A program made the position numbers and the translations under genes. This document shows, piece by piece, positions 44,701-52,593 of a stretch of DNA of 64,000 bases. Within the stretch, counting starts at the first letter, position 1, and each line of letters opens with the position of its first letter. This stretch comes from JAGQPD01 sp020426865 (lineage in GTDB: Bacteria; Planctomycetota; Planctomycetia; Pirellulales; Pirellulaceae): NCBI GenBank assembly GCA_041399065.1, contig JAWKTN010000005.1, forward strand, positions 310,001 to 374,000, in the 5' to 3' direction. The notes below the pieces were generated by a model, which was given only the letters and a program-made list of their open reading frames with translations, searched no databases and was not told the origin of the DNA.

Positions 44701-47700
44701 CAGCGTGCCTGGACGTGTTCCCACGGTCGAGTTGGCCAGCAGTGGATCGATGAAATTTCGCGCGAGTTCAAGCTGGCTGACCGTGCCGGAGGGTATGTCG
44801 GCGTTGCCGAAGAGCCGCGGTACATTCCAGAAGATGTTGCCGTTGACGAAGGCACCCTCCCCCGTCGTCGCCCCGGGTTCGTCGACATACAGATTGATCG
44901 CCGAACCGACATTCGGGTTACCATGGGCATCGATGAAATCCGGGTGGACGGCGACCACGGTGTTGTTTTCAAACAATGTCGCTGCATCGCGTTTCAGGTT
45001 AATGGCATGGTCAACTTCCCAAAAGACGTTGCGACTGACGACAATCGTCGTCTGAGCACCGGCATCGCCCGTAGAAATCGCATTGGCGTACCCCCGATCG
45101 GATGTTTCGTCGTCCTTGAAGACATTCATGAAGACGTTGCCGGCGACATAGACATCGCCACCCAAGTCGATGTGCTCGTCGCCGGTACCCGTGAAGATGT
45201 TATTGACGATCTGCACAATCGGCACGCCATCGCTGACTCGTCCGCTGTCGGCATCGATCACATCATTGTGTCCCTTATTGGTACCAAAGACATTACCCCG
45301 AATGATGTAGCGCCCACCTGCTGGGGTCACCCCCGTCGACTTGATCAACTCACTGACATTGTCAAGTCCCAACGCGTCGGCCCGTTCGTCGGCGGCGAAG
45401 ACACTTGCAAACACGCTGTTGGAAATGATCCACGACGGGCTTTCGCCGTAAATGGTTCGCAAGTGCGTACCGCGAAACGTAAGGTTGTCGAGCACCGCCT
45501 GGGAATCGATCACGCCAATCGAACCTTGGTTGCTGTCGTTGTCTTGCGCGTATTCGACATCAGCGTAGGCGATGATATTGGCTGATGCCATGGTATCGAC
45601 CAGGTGGATCCCGGCCCACCGTGGCGGACCTTCGGGCAAACCCGGGTCACGGGGAGTATCCGGGACGAACGGAGCATCTGGAACACTCGAAAAGCGAATC
45701 CGCTGGTAGGGAGTACCTTCGGCAACGAGTGTTCCTTCGACACGCAACTCGACACCTTCATCGAAGAACACGCTCGTCCCCGGCTGGATCGTCAACGTCG
45801 TACCGGCGGGAACCGTCACGTCCTGGGCAAGGTGATACGGCCCGTGGGCTGCCGTCCAGCTGACACTGGGCTGGTTAACTTGCGTGACTTCCGTCATCGC
45901 ACCACGATCATACCAAATGTCGATCGTCCGGGTATCAATAACGTTGCCGCTACCGTTGGCGCCGTCGAACGCCTGCACAATCACTCGGTTGATTCCGGGA
46001 GTCAGTGATAGAGTATTCAACGACCAGGTGGCATTCCTGGCAGACCAATTGGCAGCGACTCCATTGACCAACACGCTTCGGGTACGTGCCGCATGGGACT
46101 GGCCGCTGAGACCGACCGTCGAACCATTGGTTGTCCGTAGGATCTGTGCTTGGCCCGCTCGCGGTAGACTGCTACTAACTGTCAGCTCCGTTGGGATCTG
46201 ACTCAACACATACGCCCGTCGCGCCGCTGCCGTGTCCTTATAGTTTTGCGCTACTTGCGGCGACACCCAAGGCCCCAGGATTTGGTCGACATACGCACCG
46301 AACCGCTGCGGCTCGAAGACCGTATGGGCCAACTCCAACAAATGCTGGTAATACAACGGAACGGTTGCGGGATGGCTAAACAGCCGTGCCATTCCGTTGA
46401 CACCTTCGTAGGTAAACAGCGAGTAACTGGTGGAGGTTGAGGACCCACCTTGCCCCAGCAGTGTATCGAGGTCGTGCGGGATCAATACGAACCGCGTGTC
46501 GGTATTGCCACGGTACATCGTGTAGTCATCACCGCGACCGGTCGGCAATCCACCTTCACGATTGACGAGCAACGTATCGGCAGCAAAAAACCGAAACCAC
46601 TGCTCCAAATCCGCAACGGCACTGACAGCCTCAAAAAACTGTGCGTCGGTCGTATTGTTCAGCACGGCGGTCAGCGCGATCAGATCCGACCAGTCGTCCA
46701 GATCTTCGTTTGTTTCTTTGAAATATGTGTCGCGGTAGGCATCGGGGTTCGTCCCTTCGTACCGCAGATCACCCTCCTCCGGCAGCGCATCGCGGATGGA
46801 GTAAAGATTCCCATCGCTGTTTCCTGGAAAATGATTGTTCGCAAAATCGCTGTTGAGAGCCTCTAGCTGGACGTAGGTGCCAAACATCGTCGCATCATTC
46901 GTGGCCAGATTCGTACCGTTGATGTGCAACTGAATCGGCCGCCCGTCTTCACTGACCAACCCGGCGGCCTGATAGATGACGGTACCCAACGCCTGGCTAG
47001 GCGTGTATTTGGAATTGATGTTGATCGAATCGATCCCGTTCCACGGCCGGTCGCTAGGAAGATTGATGCGATGATTGTTCGGTGGATCGTTGCGGCTGGA
47101 ACTGCCTCGGTTGCGCACCCCCGCCGTGTAACGCGCGCTCATGCCCGTTCCATCGAACATGATATACGTGGCGTTCATCTGTGCATTGCTTTCCGCCTCG
47201 GCCTGCGATCCCGACCCAATCTGCGCCAACTCTGCACGCTCAGCCTCGGTCATCACGACATACACCGTCGGTGCATCGCCCGGTTGATAATTGTCCGTGA
47301 ATGAATTGTCCACCTGGTACAGTGCGTTGGCCGTTTGTGCTAGCGTGTCGTCCAGTTGCAGCGCGGGTGCCGGCCAGGTTCGCGCATTGCCCTGCCCGTC
47401 GACGGCTCGTACGTAAAACTCGATGATCGCCCGGTTCGGCTGCGGCGGAATGTTCGCCGCAAAAGTCCGGTCGCCACTTCCGCCATCCCCATGCACCCCG
47501 TCGTCGTACATGGCCACTTGCGCGAATCCACCGCCGGCACCGTCAAGCCGATAGAACAGCGCCATACTGGTCCCCAGGTCCAGCTCATCACGAACGGTGG
47601 CGGTGACAGTTACCGTATCGGTCGAATGAGGAATCCAGACCGACTGTTCCACATTGACGATGATGGGTGCGATGTTACTGTCGGCAATCGAGTTGGGTGC

Positions 47701-48780
47701 TCCCGGCGTTCCTTGTGGCATGGCGCTGCTGCCCCAATTCTGTCCGTAGTCGTTGGGCAACTGAGGATTCACCAATTCCAACGAGCGGCCACCGGCGTCG
47801 TGCGGTGCGTTCCATTGCCAACCGCGGTGCCCCTGATCGAGTGGCCCACGCTCGCGCTGCGCCCAGTCCCCCTGGTCGGCGTAGCGAACACGATCGACGA
47901 AGTTGCCCTCGGCATCCTCCAATTCAACGTCTTCGCTGGAATTGCTCAGGTGCCCCGTCCAGTCGCCGTAAACGATCGCCGGATCGACCGTGGAGTATTT
48001 CGCCAGAAACGCCGACTTGTCAGCGGTAACGACGACATAGCCGCCCGCACTGAGCACCGTCCCTGGCGGAAACTGAAAATCGACCCCCGCCGAGAATCGC
48101 CAACCGCTGAGATCAATCGCCGACGAGCCAATACTATGTAGTTCGAGGTATTCCTCCGAATCGCGGAGCGAATCCGGATGATACATGATTTCACTGATCA
48201 CGACTGGCGACGTGGGATTGTCGCTCGTGGCGCCCCCGTTCACCCCACCCGGCGTCGGCGTCAGGAAGTACGTTTCATCGACCGTCCCCGGGACCAAACC
48301 GTAAGAGATGTCGGCTACCTGCGGAGGAAAACCGCCGGCCACGGTGTTGAATTCCTGCACGACATTCTCGCCATCCGGGGCGACCAACGCAAGGTATTCG
48401 CCGCCGCCGCTCATGCGAAAATTCGTGTGTAGCTCGGCCTGCGGCCCCGTTCCCAGACGATTCAGTCCCGACGCCCAGACGACGAGATACTCGTCCGCGG
48501 CCAGCGTCACTGCCGGAAACGTCCACTTATCCAGCAATTGGTCATCATCGGTCAAATGCCAACCGGTCAGCTCTAGCGGCGCAGAATCCGGATTGTGGAT
48601 CTCGATCCAATCGGAATAGACGCCGTCTTCATCGATATTCGTCGATTCGTTCAGCGCCAGAAACTCGGTAATAACGGGCGTCCCCGTCAGCAGTTGCCGA
48701 GGTTCGAGCGACTCAACCCGTAAACCGCCGAATGCCGTTCCGCGGCCGGACCTTCTAACACGCCTCCTAACACGCCTCAT
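41791..48780 (-). CDS. Giant secreted CotH / lamin-tail / FN3 / dockerin protein
   Basis: Predicted cell-surface protein of 2329 residues. The arginine-rich N-terminus with ESLEPRQLL (about 23-31) is a planctomycete export signature. In order, with rough positions: lamin-tail domains at 35-150 and 192-305, a beta domain at 375-480, a CotH-kinase-like domain at 500-780 (RFVLIPHDLDTLLGQG), a parallel beta-helix region at 980-1430, lamin-tail domains at 1515-1640 and 1667-1790, two fibronectin III domains at 1805-1985, a DNRLRE-type domain to about 2175, and a dockerin-like pair near 2183-2240 (NSDDKIDGIDFLAWQRGFG). The last 80 residues are charged and unassigned. CotH kinases phosphorylate spore-coat proteins in Bacillus; here the substrate is unknown. 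No PEP-CTERM ending is present. Confidence 0.88.
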   Translation of the reverse strand: MRRVRRRVRRSGRGTAFGGLRVESLEPRQLLTGTPVITEFLALNESTNIDEDGVYSDWIEIHNPDSAPLELTGWHLTDDDQLLDKWTFPAVTLAADEYLVVWASGLNRLGTGPQAELHTNFRMSGGGEYLALVAPDGENVVQEFNTVAGGFPPQVADISYGLVPGTVDETYFLTPTPGGVNGGATSDNPTSPVVISEIMYHPDSLRDSEEYLELHSIGSSAIDLSGWRFSAGVDFQFPPGTVLSAGGYVVVTADKSAFLAKYSTVDPAIVYGDWTGHLSNSSEDVELEDAEGNFVDRVRYADQGDWAQRERGPLDQGHRGWQWNAPHDAGGRSLELVNPQLPNDYGQNWGSSAMPQGTPGAPNSIADSNIAPIIVNVEQSVWIPHSTDTVTVTATVRDELDLGTSMALFYRLDGAGGGFAQVAMYDDGVHGDGGSGDRTFAANIPPQPNRAIIEFYVRAVDGQGNARTWPAPALQLDDTLAQTANALYQVDNSFTDNYQPGDAPTVYVVMTEAERAELAQIGSGSQAEAESNAQMNATYIMFDGTGMSARYTAGVRNRGSSSRNDPPNNHRINLPSDRPWNGIDSININSKYTPSQALGTVIYQAAGLVSEDGRPIQLHINGTNLATNDATMFGTYVQLEALNSDFANNHFPGNSDGNLYSIRDALPEEGDLRYEGTNPDAYRDTYFKETNEDLDDWSDLIALTAVLNNTTDAQFFEAVSAVADLEQWFRFFAADTLLVNREGGLPTGRGDDYTMYRGNTDTRFVLIPHDLDTLLGQGGSSTSTSYSLFTYEGVNGMARLFSHPATVPLYYQHLLELAHTVFEPQRFGAYVDQILGPWVSPQVAQNYKDTAAARRAYVLSQIPTELTVSSSLPRAGQAQILRTTNGSTVGLSGQSHAARTRSVLVNGVAANWSARNATWSLNTLSLTPGINRVIVQAFDGANGSGNVIDTRTIDIWYDRGAMTEVTQVNQPSVSWTAAHGPYHLAQDVTVPAGTTLTIQPGTSVFFDEGVELRVEGTLVAEGTPYQRIRFSSVPDAPFVPDTPRDPGLPEGPPRWAGIHLVDTMASANIIAYADVEYAQDNDSNQGSIGVIDSQAVLDNLTFRGTHLRTIYGESPSWIISNSVFASVFAADERADALGLDNVSELIKSTGVTPAGGRYIIRGNVFGTNKGHNDVIDADSGRVSDGVPIVQIVNNIFTGTGDEHIDLGGDVYVAGNVFMNVFKDDETSDRGYANAISTGDAGAQTTIVVSRNVFWEVDHAINLKRDAATLFENNTVVAVHPDFIDAHGNPNVGSAINLYVDEPGATTGEGAFVNGNIFWNVPRLFGNADIPSGTVSQLELARNFIDPLLANSTVGTRPGTLLNLSDELLMGNVSFVDAVAGNFMLGEGSPARGTGPFGMDFGALVPEGIWIADVPPAVTPFADVTLVVGGPGIMAYRYRVNGGAWSTEIPIGAGFAFSDTEATARTAALTLSGLADGPYTLEVIGKEYGGTWQDEARATTVEWTVDTVGPPPFDVVINEVLAANSTAFALGGTHPDAIELYNRGAVPVDLGGYSLTDDLTQPDRFVFPNGTILGAGEYLVVYADSLAPVANEIHVGFGLQREGEAVFLIDWANQMVGEPVDVVDSVEFGRQLVDRSIGRLPAAGWGLAVPTLGGPNVAQPLGTAEHLYVNEWFAKGGYTIRGQRYSDDFVELYNASSLPVPLGGLYLTDDPVSEPDKHAITELSYVEAGGYAVFYADGNVENGAEHVGFRLSDERGWIGLLDSELNQIDLVYYGPQTTSVSQGRMPDGGPQYQFFAQPSPGIDTTPPSVPLGITLDLANSTRVDFHWSAAMDEQTGVAAYQVYRNGQLIGTSTGTSYSDTTVLSGDIYFYQVAAVNGDGVESGLSASISNARDDTPPSIPRGLSGTIVSANRIDLSWDASSDPESGVQYYTIWRNGLEIGTTVDTTYSDTSTNVGSLTTYHVTATNNQSFASAVSAAWNVVGFKQDAFPNTDYTGTVDTWINGNNGQANTNYANDVELSIDGSDPLETLGLIRWDTSLIPAGSTISSVAITVNINNSTVGGQDYEIYAARRNWVEDEATWNNAAAGVLWQTSGAAGTLDRGPEILGVMTPTALGVFTYELNAAGIALVQHWVDDASENFGFIIADDSNNDGMEFDSSEAPVIANRPQLTISYTLPGEPLPAAADFNSDDKIDGIDFLAWQRGFGASLTNAVRSVGNADHDGDVDANDLKYWAVQLQGNRSVVALGRSEPTSSADVAPVPDACRDGEPRSMGDTPVESSVSADAGDRPFVSSSSWSGDDRLASWQPAQVARERRARITRMQAGNADPNDLT

Positions 48781-49122
48781 CCGCCACCATTGGTTCGATT
48801 ACGCCTTTACTGTTCCTTAACACAATGACATTAAGCTACTTAAAGAAACGCGAAAAAACAAGCAATTTGCTTGCCATGTCTCTTGTCTCGCTACCCACTG
48901 CCTGTAGATCATACCCTGCCCGCCGCACACCTAGGGGGCGACGCCACGCCGCCCCTCGTTTCCGCCTCGCTATTGACTATTTTGCAAGCCGGATATTCCT
49001 TCTCGCGAGGATTTCGTTAGAATGTTTGATCGGTTAGAACTATCGAGGTGGCGGCCCGCCATGGCGGGCGAGGTACTTGAACCGGTTGCAAGCGTGGGTG
49101 GCCCAGCCCGTAAGGAGGGGGG
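48781..49122. other. Intergenic region before the Hsp70 operon
   Basis: No gene is seen in these 342 bases between divergent genes. The part at 48811-48880 is AT-rich. A TTGACT hexamer at 48973-48978 has no -10 box at the right distance. No CIRCE element (TTAGCACTC-N9-GAGTGCTAA) is present. Confidence 0.5.
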
Positions 49123-51342
49123 ATGTCGTCAAAGAAGTCGAAGGGACGCGCCAAACAAAGGCGCCGATTGGATCAACGGCGCCAGCAGGTATCGCGAGGC
49201 TCGGCAAGCCTGGGTGCGAGCTTCGCGGCGGCAAGAGAGTCTGATCCTGCGGTGGACATACTCGATCGAAAGCCGGTCCCCGACCCCAACGAGCCGCTGG
49301 AGGACGTGGCGGTGTTCTCGTCGGCTGCTCGGCAACAGCTTTCCCAGGACTTTCAGGCCGAAGCATTGGCCGTATCCGAGGCGTTGGACTACCTGGGCAC
49401 ACACGATTTTGATGCGGCGTCGGCAAGGCTTTCTGGGATCGCTCGTACCAGCCCATTTGCACCGTGGCGATTGTTCGTCCGCGGCTTGGTCGCGTTTTAC
49501 AATAGCGACGATGAGATGGCAAAGAGCAACTGGAGTCGCTTGGAGCCCGCGCGTCGACCTGGGCGAATTGCCAATACGTTGTGGTCGGCAACCCATAGCG
49601 ATTCACTTTACGCCAACCAGCCCCGTCCCCCCGCGGTAATCAGGGAAAAGTTAAGTGAATTTCTCTCGCCAGACGGAGTATTGAAGGCGGCCAGAGCAAT
49701 CGGTGGCATCCGGCACCGCAGCGCAGAGACCGTCTTTTCGTCATCGCAATTCGCAATGCTCAAGGAATTCCGTTTGCGATTTGGCAAGTACTGGACTGGT
49801 TTTGTCGAGCAGTTCTCCAGCGCCTGCATGCGTCTATCGTTTTTCCAAAACAACATCGATTTGATGTCGTCGATGCGTCTAAAGATTCCCGGGCCCCCCC
49901 ACGATCCAATGTGGACGATGGCGGCGGCATTGTACTACGCTAAGTTCCAGGATGCCGACGGCGACATTAAGGCTCTCAATCAGTCCTACCGCGAACAGAT
50001 CACGCGACTTGCGACCTTGAGCGATGACGTGCGACAGGCGGTGTTGAGTCTGCTTTGGATGCGTCGATTCGAATACATCGAACAGACGTCGGTTCCGGCC
50101 AGATTCATGCCGGCTTTCTTTTTCGACGGATCGCCGTCGCGCGATCGACGACTTCTCGTACAAATCTGTGAAGAAGCGATTAAGTTCTATCCGCGTAACA
50201 AACATGCCCACCAATCGTTGATCGCGGTATTGGAAGAAAACAACGACAGAAGTTCATCTCACCGCAGCAAGACCGAAAAAGACCAGGAGAAAAAGCTGCG
50301 AAACGCTCAACTGGCTTTCGTTATGCAGTTTCCCGAGGAGGTCGCGACGACGGTCGAACTGATCGACTACTTGCTCGACGAGGGACGGATCGACGATGCT
50401 TCCAAATTGGTCCAGCGACTGCAGGGAAACCGCTTTGACGATCCCATTAGCCGCATCTTGCCGTGGCGCTTCAAGATGCGCGAGGCGATGCGGTTGAGTC
50501 GTCGCAAGGCGGCGATTCCGCAAGCGCGTGTGGCACTGGAGGCCGCCGAGCAACTATGGCCGAGCTGGTTGTCGAAAGACTGGTTCCCATTCCTGAAGGC
50601 CGCATTGGAATTGCGTGCCGGTGAATCGACCGAGTTCGAAAAACACTATCAGACGGCGATTGCCGACGTTCCCACGGATTCACCCGTCGCCGACTTGATG
50701 ATGCTCGCTGCAATGCGACACATGAATGTCCCATCCAAGGATCACAAGTCATTCCGCGACAAGGTCGATGCTTATGCAAAGGAGGCAGGACAATTACCAG
50801 CCCCGGCATTGATCGCCGTGGGTGCCTTCCTTTGGGATCTGACACGAGTACGTCTTCGCCACGTTGGCTACCGAGGTCACGCCAAGAAATTCGGAGATGC
50901 ATTTGTCAAACAACTCTCGAAGGACACTGATGTTGCATGCCGCCTGTGCGAAACTGAACATTTATTCACTAGTGCCTATTGCTGGACCGCAAATCATGGG
51001 TTCTGGTGCCCAACTTATCTCGATCCACCCGCGTGGACCAGGCAGTTGCAGTCGCGGCATCCAACCATCGCGTGGGCCACGCTGCGCTATTGCTTGGATT
51101 ATCGGAAGAAGCGTTACTTGGATTACTGTACGCCGTTGATAGAATTCATCCAACAAGCTGCAAAGACTGAAGCGGATCCCTACTACCGCGATTGTTACTC
51201 TACGACCGCCAACGAGGCGATCCACGTGTTGGAACAACCCGCTCCGTCATTTTCGTCGTTCCTCGATATGTTCGCGAACATCGTCGGCAACGCCATCAAT
51301 GATGATGATGGCTACGATTTCGATGACGACGACTATCTATAA
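49123..51342 (+). CDS. Conserved-looking helical protein of unknown function, first gene of the Hsp70 operon
   Basis: Protein of 739 residues; AAGGAGGGG precedes the ATG. It has no signal peptide. The N-terminal 30 residues are strongly basic (KKSKGRAKQRRRLDQRRQQ), the C-terminus strongly acidic (DDDGYDFDDDDYL). The middle is helical with a tetratricopeptide-like look (AALYYAKFQDADGDIKALNQ, YPRNKHAHQSLIAVLEENN, ARVALEAAEQLWPSWLS). A cysteine/histidine cluster at about 607-640 (CRLCETEHLF, YCWTANHGFWC) could bind metal. I do not recognise a named family. The J-like, GrpE-like and Hsp70 genes follow in the same direction, so it may be a client adaptor or partner of that chaperone (inference). 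Confidence 0.8.
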   Translation: MSSKKSKGRAKQRRRLDQRRQQVSRGSASLGASFAAARESDPAVDILDRKPVPDPNEPLEDVAVFSSAARQQLSQDFQAEALAVSEALDYLGTHDFDAASARLSGIARTSPFAPWRLFVRGLVAFYNSDDEMAKSNWSRLEPARRPGRIANTLWSATHSDSLYANQPRPPAVIREKLSEFLSPDGVLKAARAIGGIRHRSAETVFSSSQFAMLKEFRLRFGKYWTGFVEQFSSACMRLSFFQNNIDLMSSMRLKIPGPPHDPMWTMAAALYYAKFQDADGDIKALNQSYREQITRLATLSDDVRQAVLSLLWMRRFEYIEQTSVPARFMPAFFFDGSPSRDRRLLVQICEEAIKFYPRNKHAHQSLIAVLEENNDRSSSHRSKTEKDQEKKLRNAQLAFVMQFPEEVATTVELIDYLLDEGRIDDASKLVQRLQGNRFDDPISRILPWRFKMREAMRLSRRKAAIPQARVALEAAEQLWPSWLSKDWFPFLKAALELRAGESTEFEKHYQTAIADVPTDSPVADLMMLAAMRHMNVPSKDHKSFRDKVDAYAKEAGQLPAPALIAVGAFLWDLTRVRLRHVGYRGHAKKFGDAFVKQLSKDTDVACRLCETEHLFTSAYCWTANHGFWCPTYLDPPAWTRQLQSRHPTIAWATLRYCLDYRKKRYLDYCTPLIEFIQQAAKTEADPYYRDCYSTTANEAIHVLEQPAPSFSSFLDMFANIVGNAINDDDGYDFDDDDYL

Positions 51343-51426
51343 TGCCGTTCAGCGAGCTATCTCGCTTGTGGACCCGCCTACCCCATCTCCGACACCGACT
51401 CATTGACCAGAAAGAGCGAACTCCCG

Positions 51427-51747
51427 ATGCATTCGACCGTTTCCAATCCACACGACATACTGGGCGTTTCGGCAGAGGCGTCCGACGACGAGATTCGGCA
51501 AGCTTATCTGGCCCGGGTCCGTGAGTTCCCCCCGGACCGTCAACCCGATCGCTTTCGCGAAATACACGAAGCCTATCAATTGCTACGTGACCCACTACTG
51601 CAAGCCAAGAAGCTCTTTGATGTCACCAGGCGGAAGCCCGACCTTAATGAGGTCATCGCGAACGCTTCGTTGACCCGCCCCGTACTTAAGAAGCTCGCGT
51701 TGCTCGCCTTGGGCAATCGCCCCGACATGATGACCAACGATGAATAA
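51427..51747 (+). CDS. Degenerate J-domain protein (PPD in place of HPD)
   Basis: Protein of 106 residues. Residues about 8-60 are a J-domain: NPHDILGVSAEASDDEIRQA, then YLARVREF and FREIHEAYQLLRDP. The catalytic HPD loop reads P35-P36-D37, so the histidine needed to stimulate Hsp70 ATPase in classical J-proteins is missing. The frame is intact on both sides of this site. No Gly/Phe or zinc domain follows; the rest is a short helical tail. The ATG at 51427 is chosen; a TTG 24 bases upstream is possible. The stop overlaps the next ATG by 8 bases (ATGAATAA). Confidence 0.85.
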   Translation: MHSTVSNPHDILGVSAEASDDEIRQAYLARVREFPPDRQPDRFREIHEAYQLLRDPLLQAKKLFDVTRRKPDLNEVIANASLTRPVLKKLALLALGNRPDMMTNDE

Positions 51748-52474
51748 TTTGAACGACTTCGGACACAACGATTCGCTCCCTACCGACCAATTGCTGGGGG
51801 CCTACGACATCGTCGAGGCCTTCACGGCCCTGCGGCACGAATTGAAATTGCAGGTCAAGACAGGTCGGTCCTTACAAGAAGAACTGATTGCCAGGCTCGA
51901 ACGTCTCGAACAACAACAGCAACAGCTTCAAGATCGACAACAAACTGCCGCGACCAACGCTCTCGATCACTCAGCTCGTCCCCGTGACGCGGATCGGCAA
52001 TTAGCCGAATCGCTCGCCGAGTTGGACGAAAGCCTGTCCCGAGCGCTGCTGTCGCTCGCACAACAGGAATGCTCGACCACCACCTCGCCAGATGATCTCT
52101 TGCGCCAGTTCGATGACACGATCAAACGCGCCGGTACTCTGAAGCGGTGGATCGCGAAAACTGCTTTTAGCGCGGTCCGCCAGATTCTCGCAACCGCCAG
52201 CGAACAACTGGTCGCCAACGCCGCCATTCAAAAGCGAACGACTCATGGATTGAAACTACTCCACGAACGTTTGCAACGCAGCATGCAACGTAGCGAATTG
52301 TCACGACTCGAAACGGTCGGACTGCCGTTCGATCCCGAGCGGATGCGAGCCATCGAGACGGTCGACAACTCGAATGTTCCGGACGGACACGTCGTCGACG
52401 AACTGCGCCCTGGCTACCGCTGGGGAAACAACCTGCTCCGATGCGCCGACGTGCGCATCGCGAAATCAACGTAA
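51740..52474 (+). CDS. GrpE-like nucleotide exchange factor
   Basis: Protein of 244 residues. The N-terminal half is a long coiled coil (LQEELIARLERLEQQQQQLQ), the C-terminal part has the GrpE wing pattern: FDPERMRAIETVDNSN, then VVDELRPGYRWGNNLLRCAD, comparable to GrpE's 'V..vl..GY.l.drvlRpA.V.V'. In the middle, a helical insertion (about 90-180) makes it longer than normal GrpE at about 190. It overlaps the J-like gene by 8 bases and is separated from hsp70 only by the 18-bp repeat array. Exchange activity on the neighbouring Hsp70 is inferred. Confidence 0.8.
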   Translation: MNNLNDFGHNDSLPTDQLLGAYDIVEAFTALRHELKLQVKTGRSLQEELIARLERLEQQQQQLQDRQQTAATNALDHSARPRDADRQLAESLAELDESLSRALLSLAQQECSTTTSPDDLLRQFDDTIKRAGTLKRWIAKTAFSAVRQILATASEQLVANAAIQKRTTHGLKLLHERLQRSMQRSELSRLETVGLPFDPERMRAIETVDNSNVPDGHVVDELRPGYRWGNNLLRCADVRIAKST

Positions 52475-52582
52475 GACGCCTTAAGCTAACCAGCCGCCTT
52501 AAGCTAACCAGCCGCCTTAAGCTAACCAGACGCCTTAAGCTAACCAGACGCCTTAAGCTAACCAGACGCCTTAAGCAAACGG
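52475..52582 (+). repeat. 18-bp tandem repeat, six units, between grpE-like and hsp70
   Basis: Units of the form G(A/C)CGCCTTAAGCTAACCA follow each other exactly. Units 1-5 (52475-52564) differ only at the second base; unit 6 (52565-52582) is diverged at its end, creating the GGAG that serves as the ribosome binding site of hsp70. A partial seventh unit (AGTGCCTTAA) runs up to the ATG. The array starts immediately after the grpE-like stop and contains no stop in the hsp70 frame, in which it encodes RLKLT(S/R) hexapeptides. Confidence 0.95.
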
Positions 52583-52593
52583 AGTGCCTTAAC

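Noticed and set aside
48825..48850. TTAAGCTACTTAA near 48830 as another copy of the 18-bp repeat core
   Set aside because: Only eight bases (TTAAGCTA) agree with the unit, which is expected by chance.
51523..51540. PPD of the J-protein as a sequencing error in a C-run
   Set aside because: An indel would break the frame, which stays intact, and a single base change from CAC to CCC would be needed. It cannot be fully excluded without reads.
52475..52582. CRISPR array
   Set aside because: The units follow each other without spacers and no cas gene is nearby.
52441..52593. In-frame extension of hsp70 through the tandem repeat
   Set aside because: It would overlap the grpE-like gene by 34 bases, and the ATG at 52594 has a proper GGAG and starts at the normal Hsp70 N-terminus. 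Kept only as a possibility in the repeat finding.
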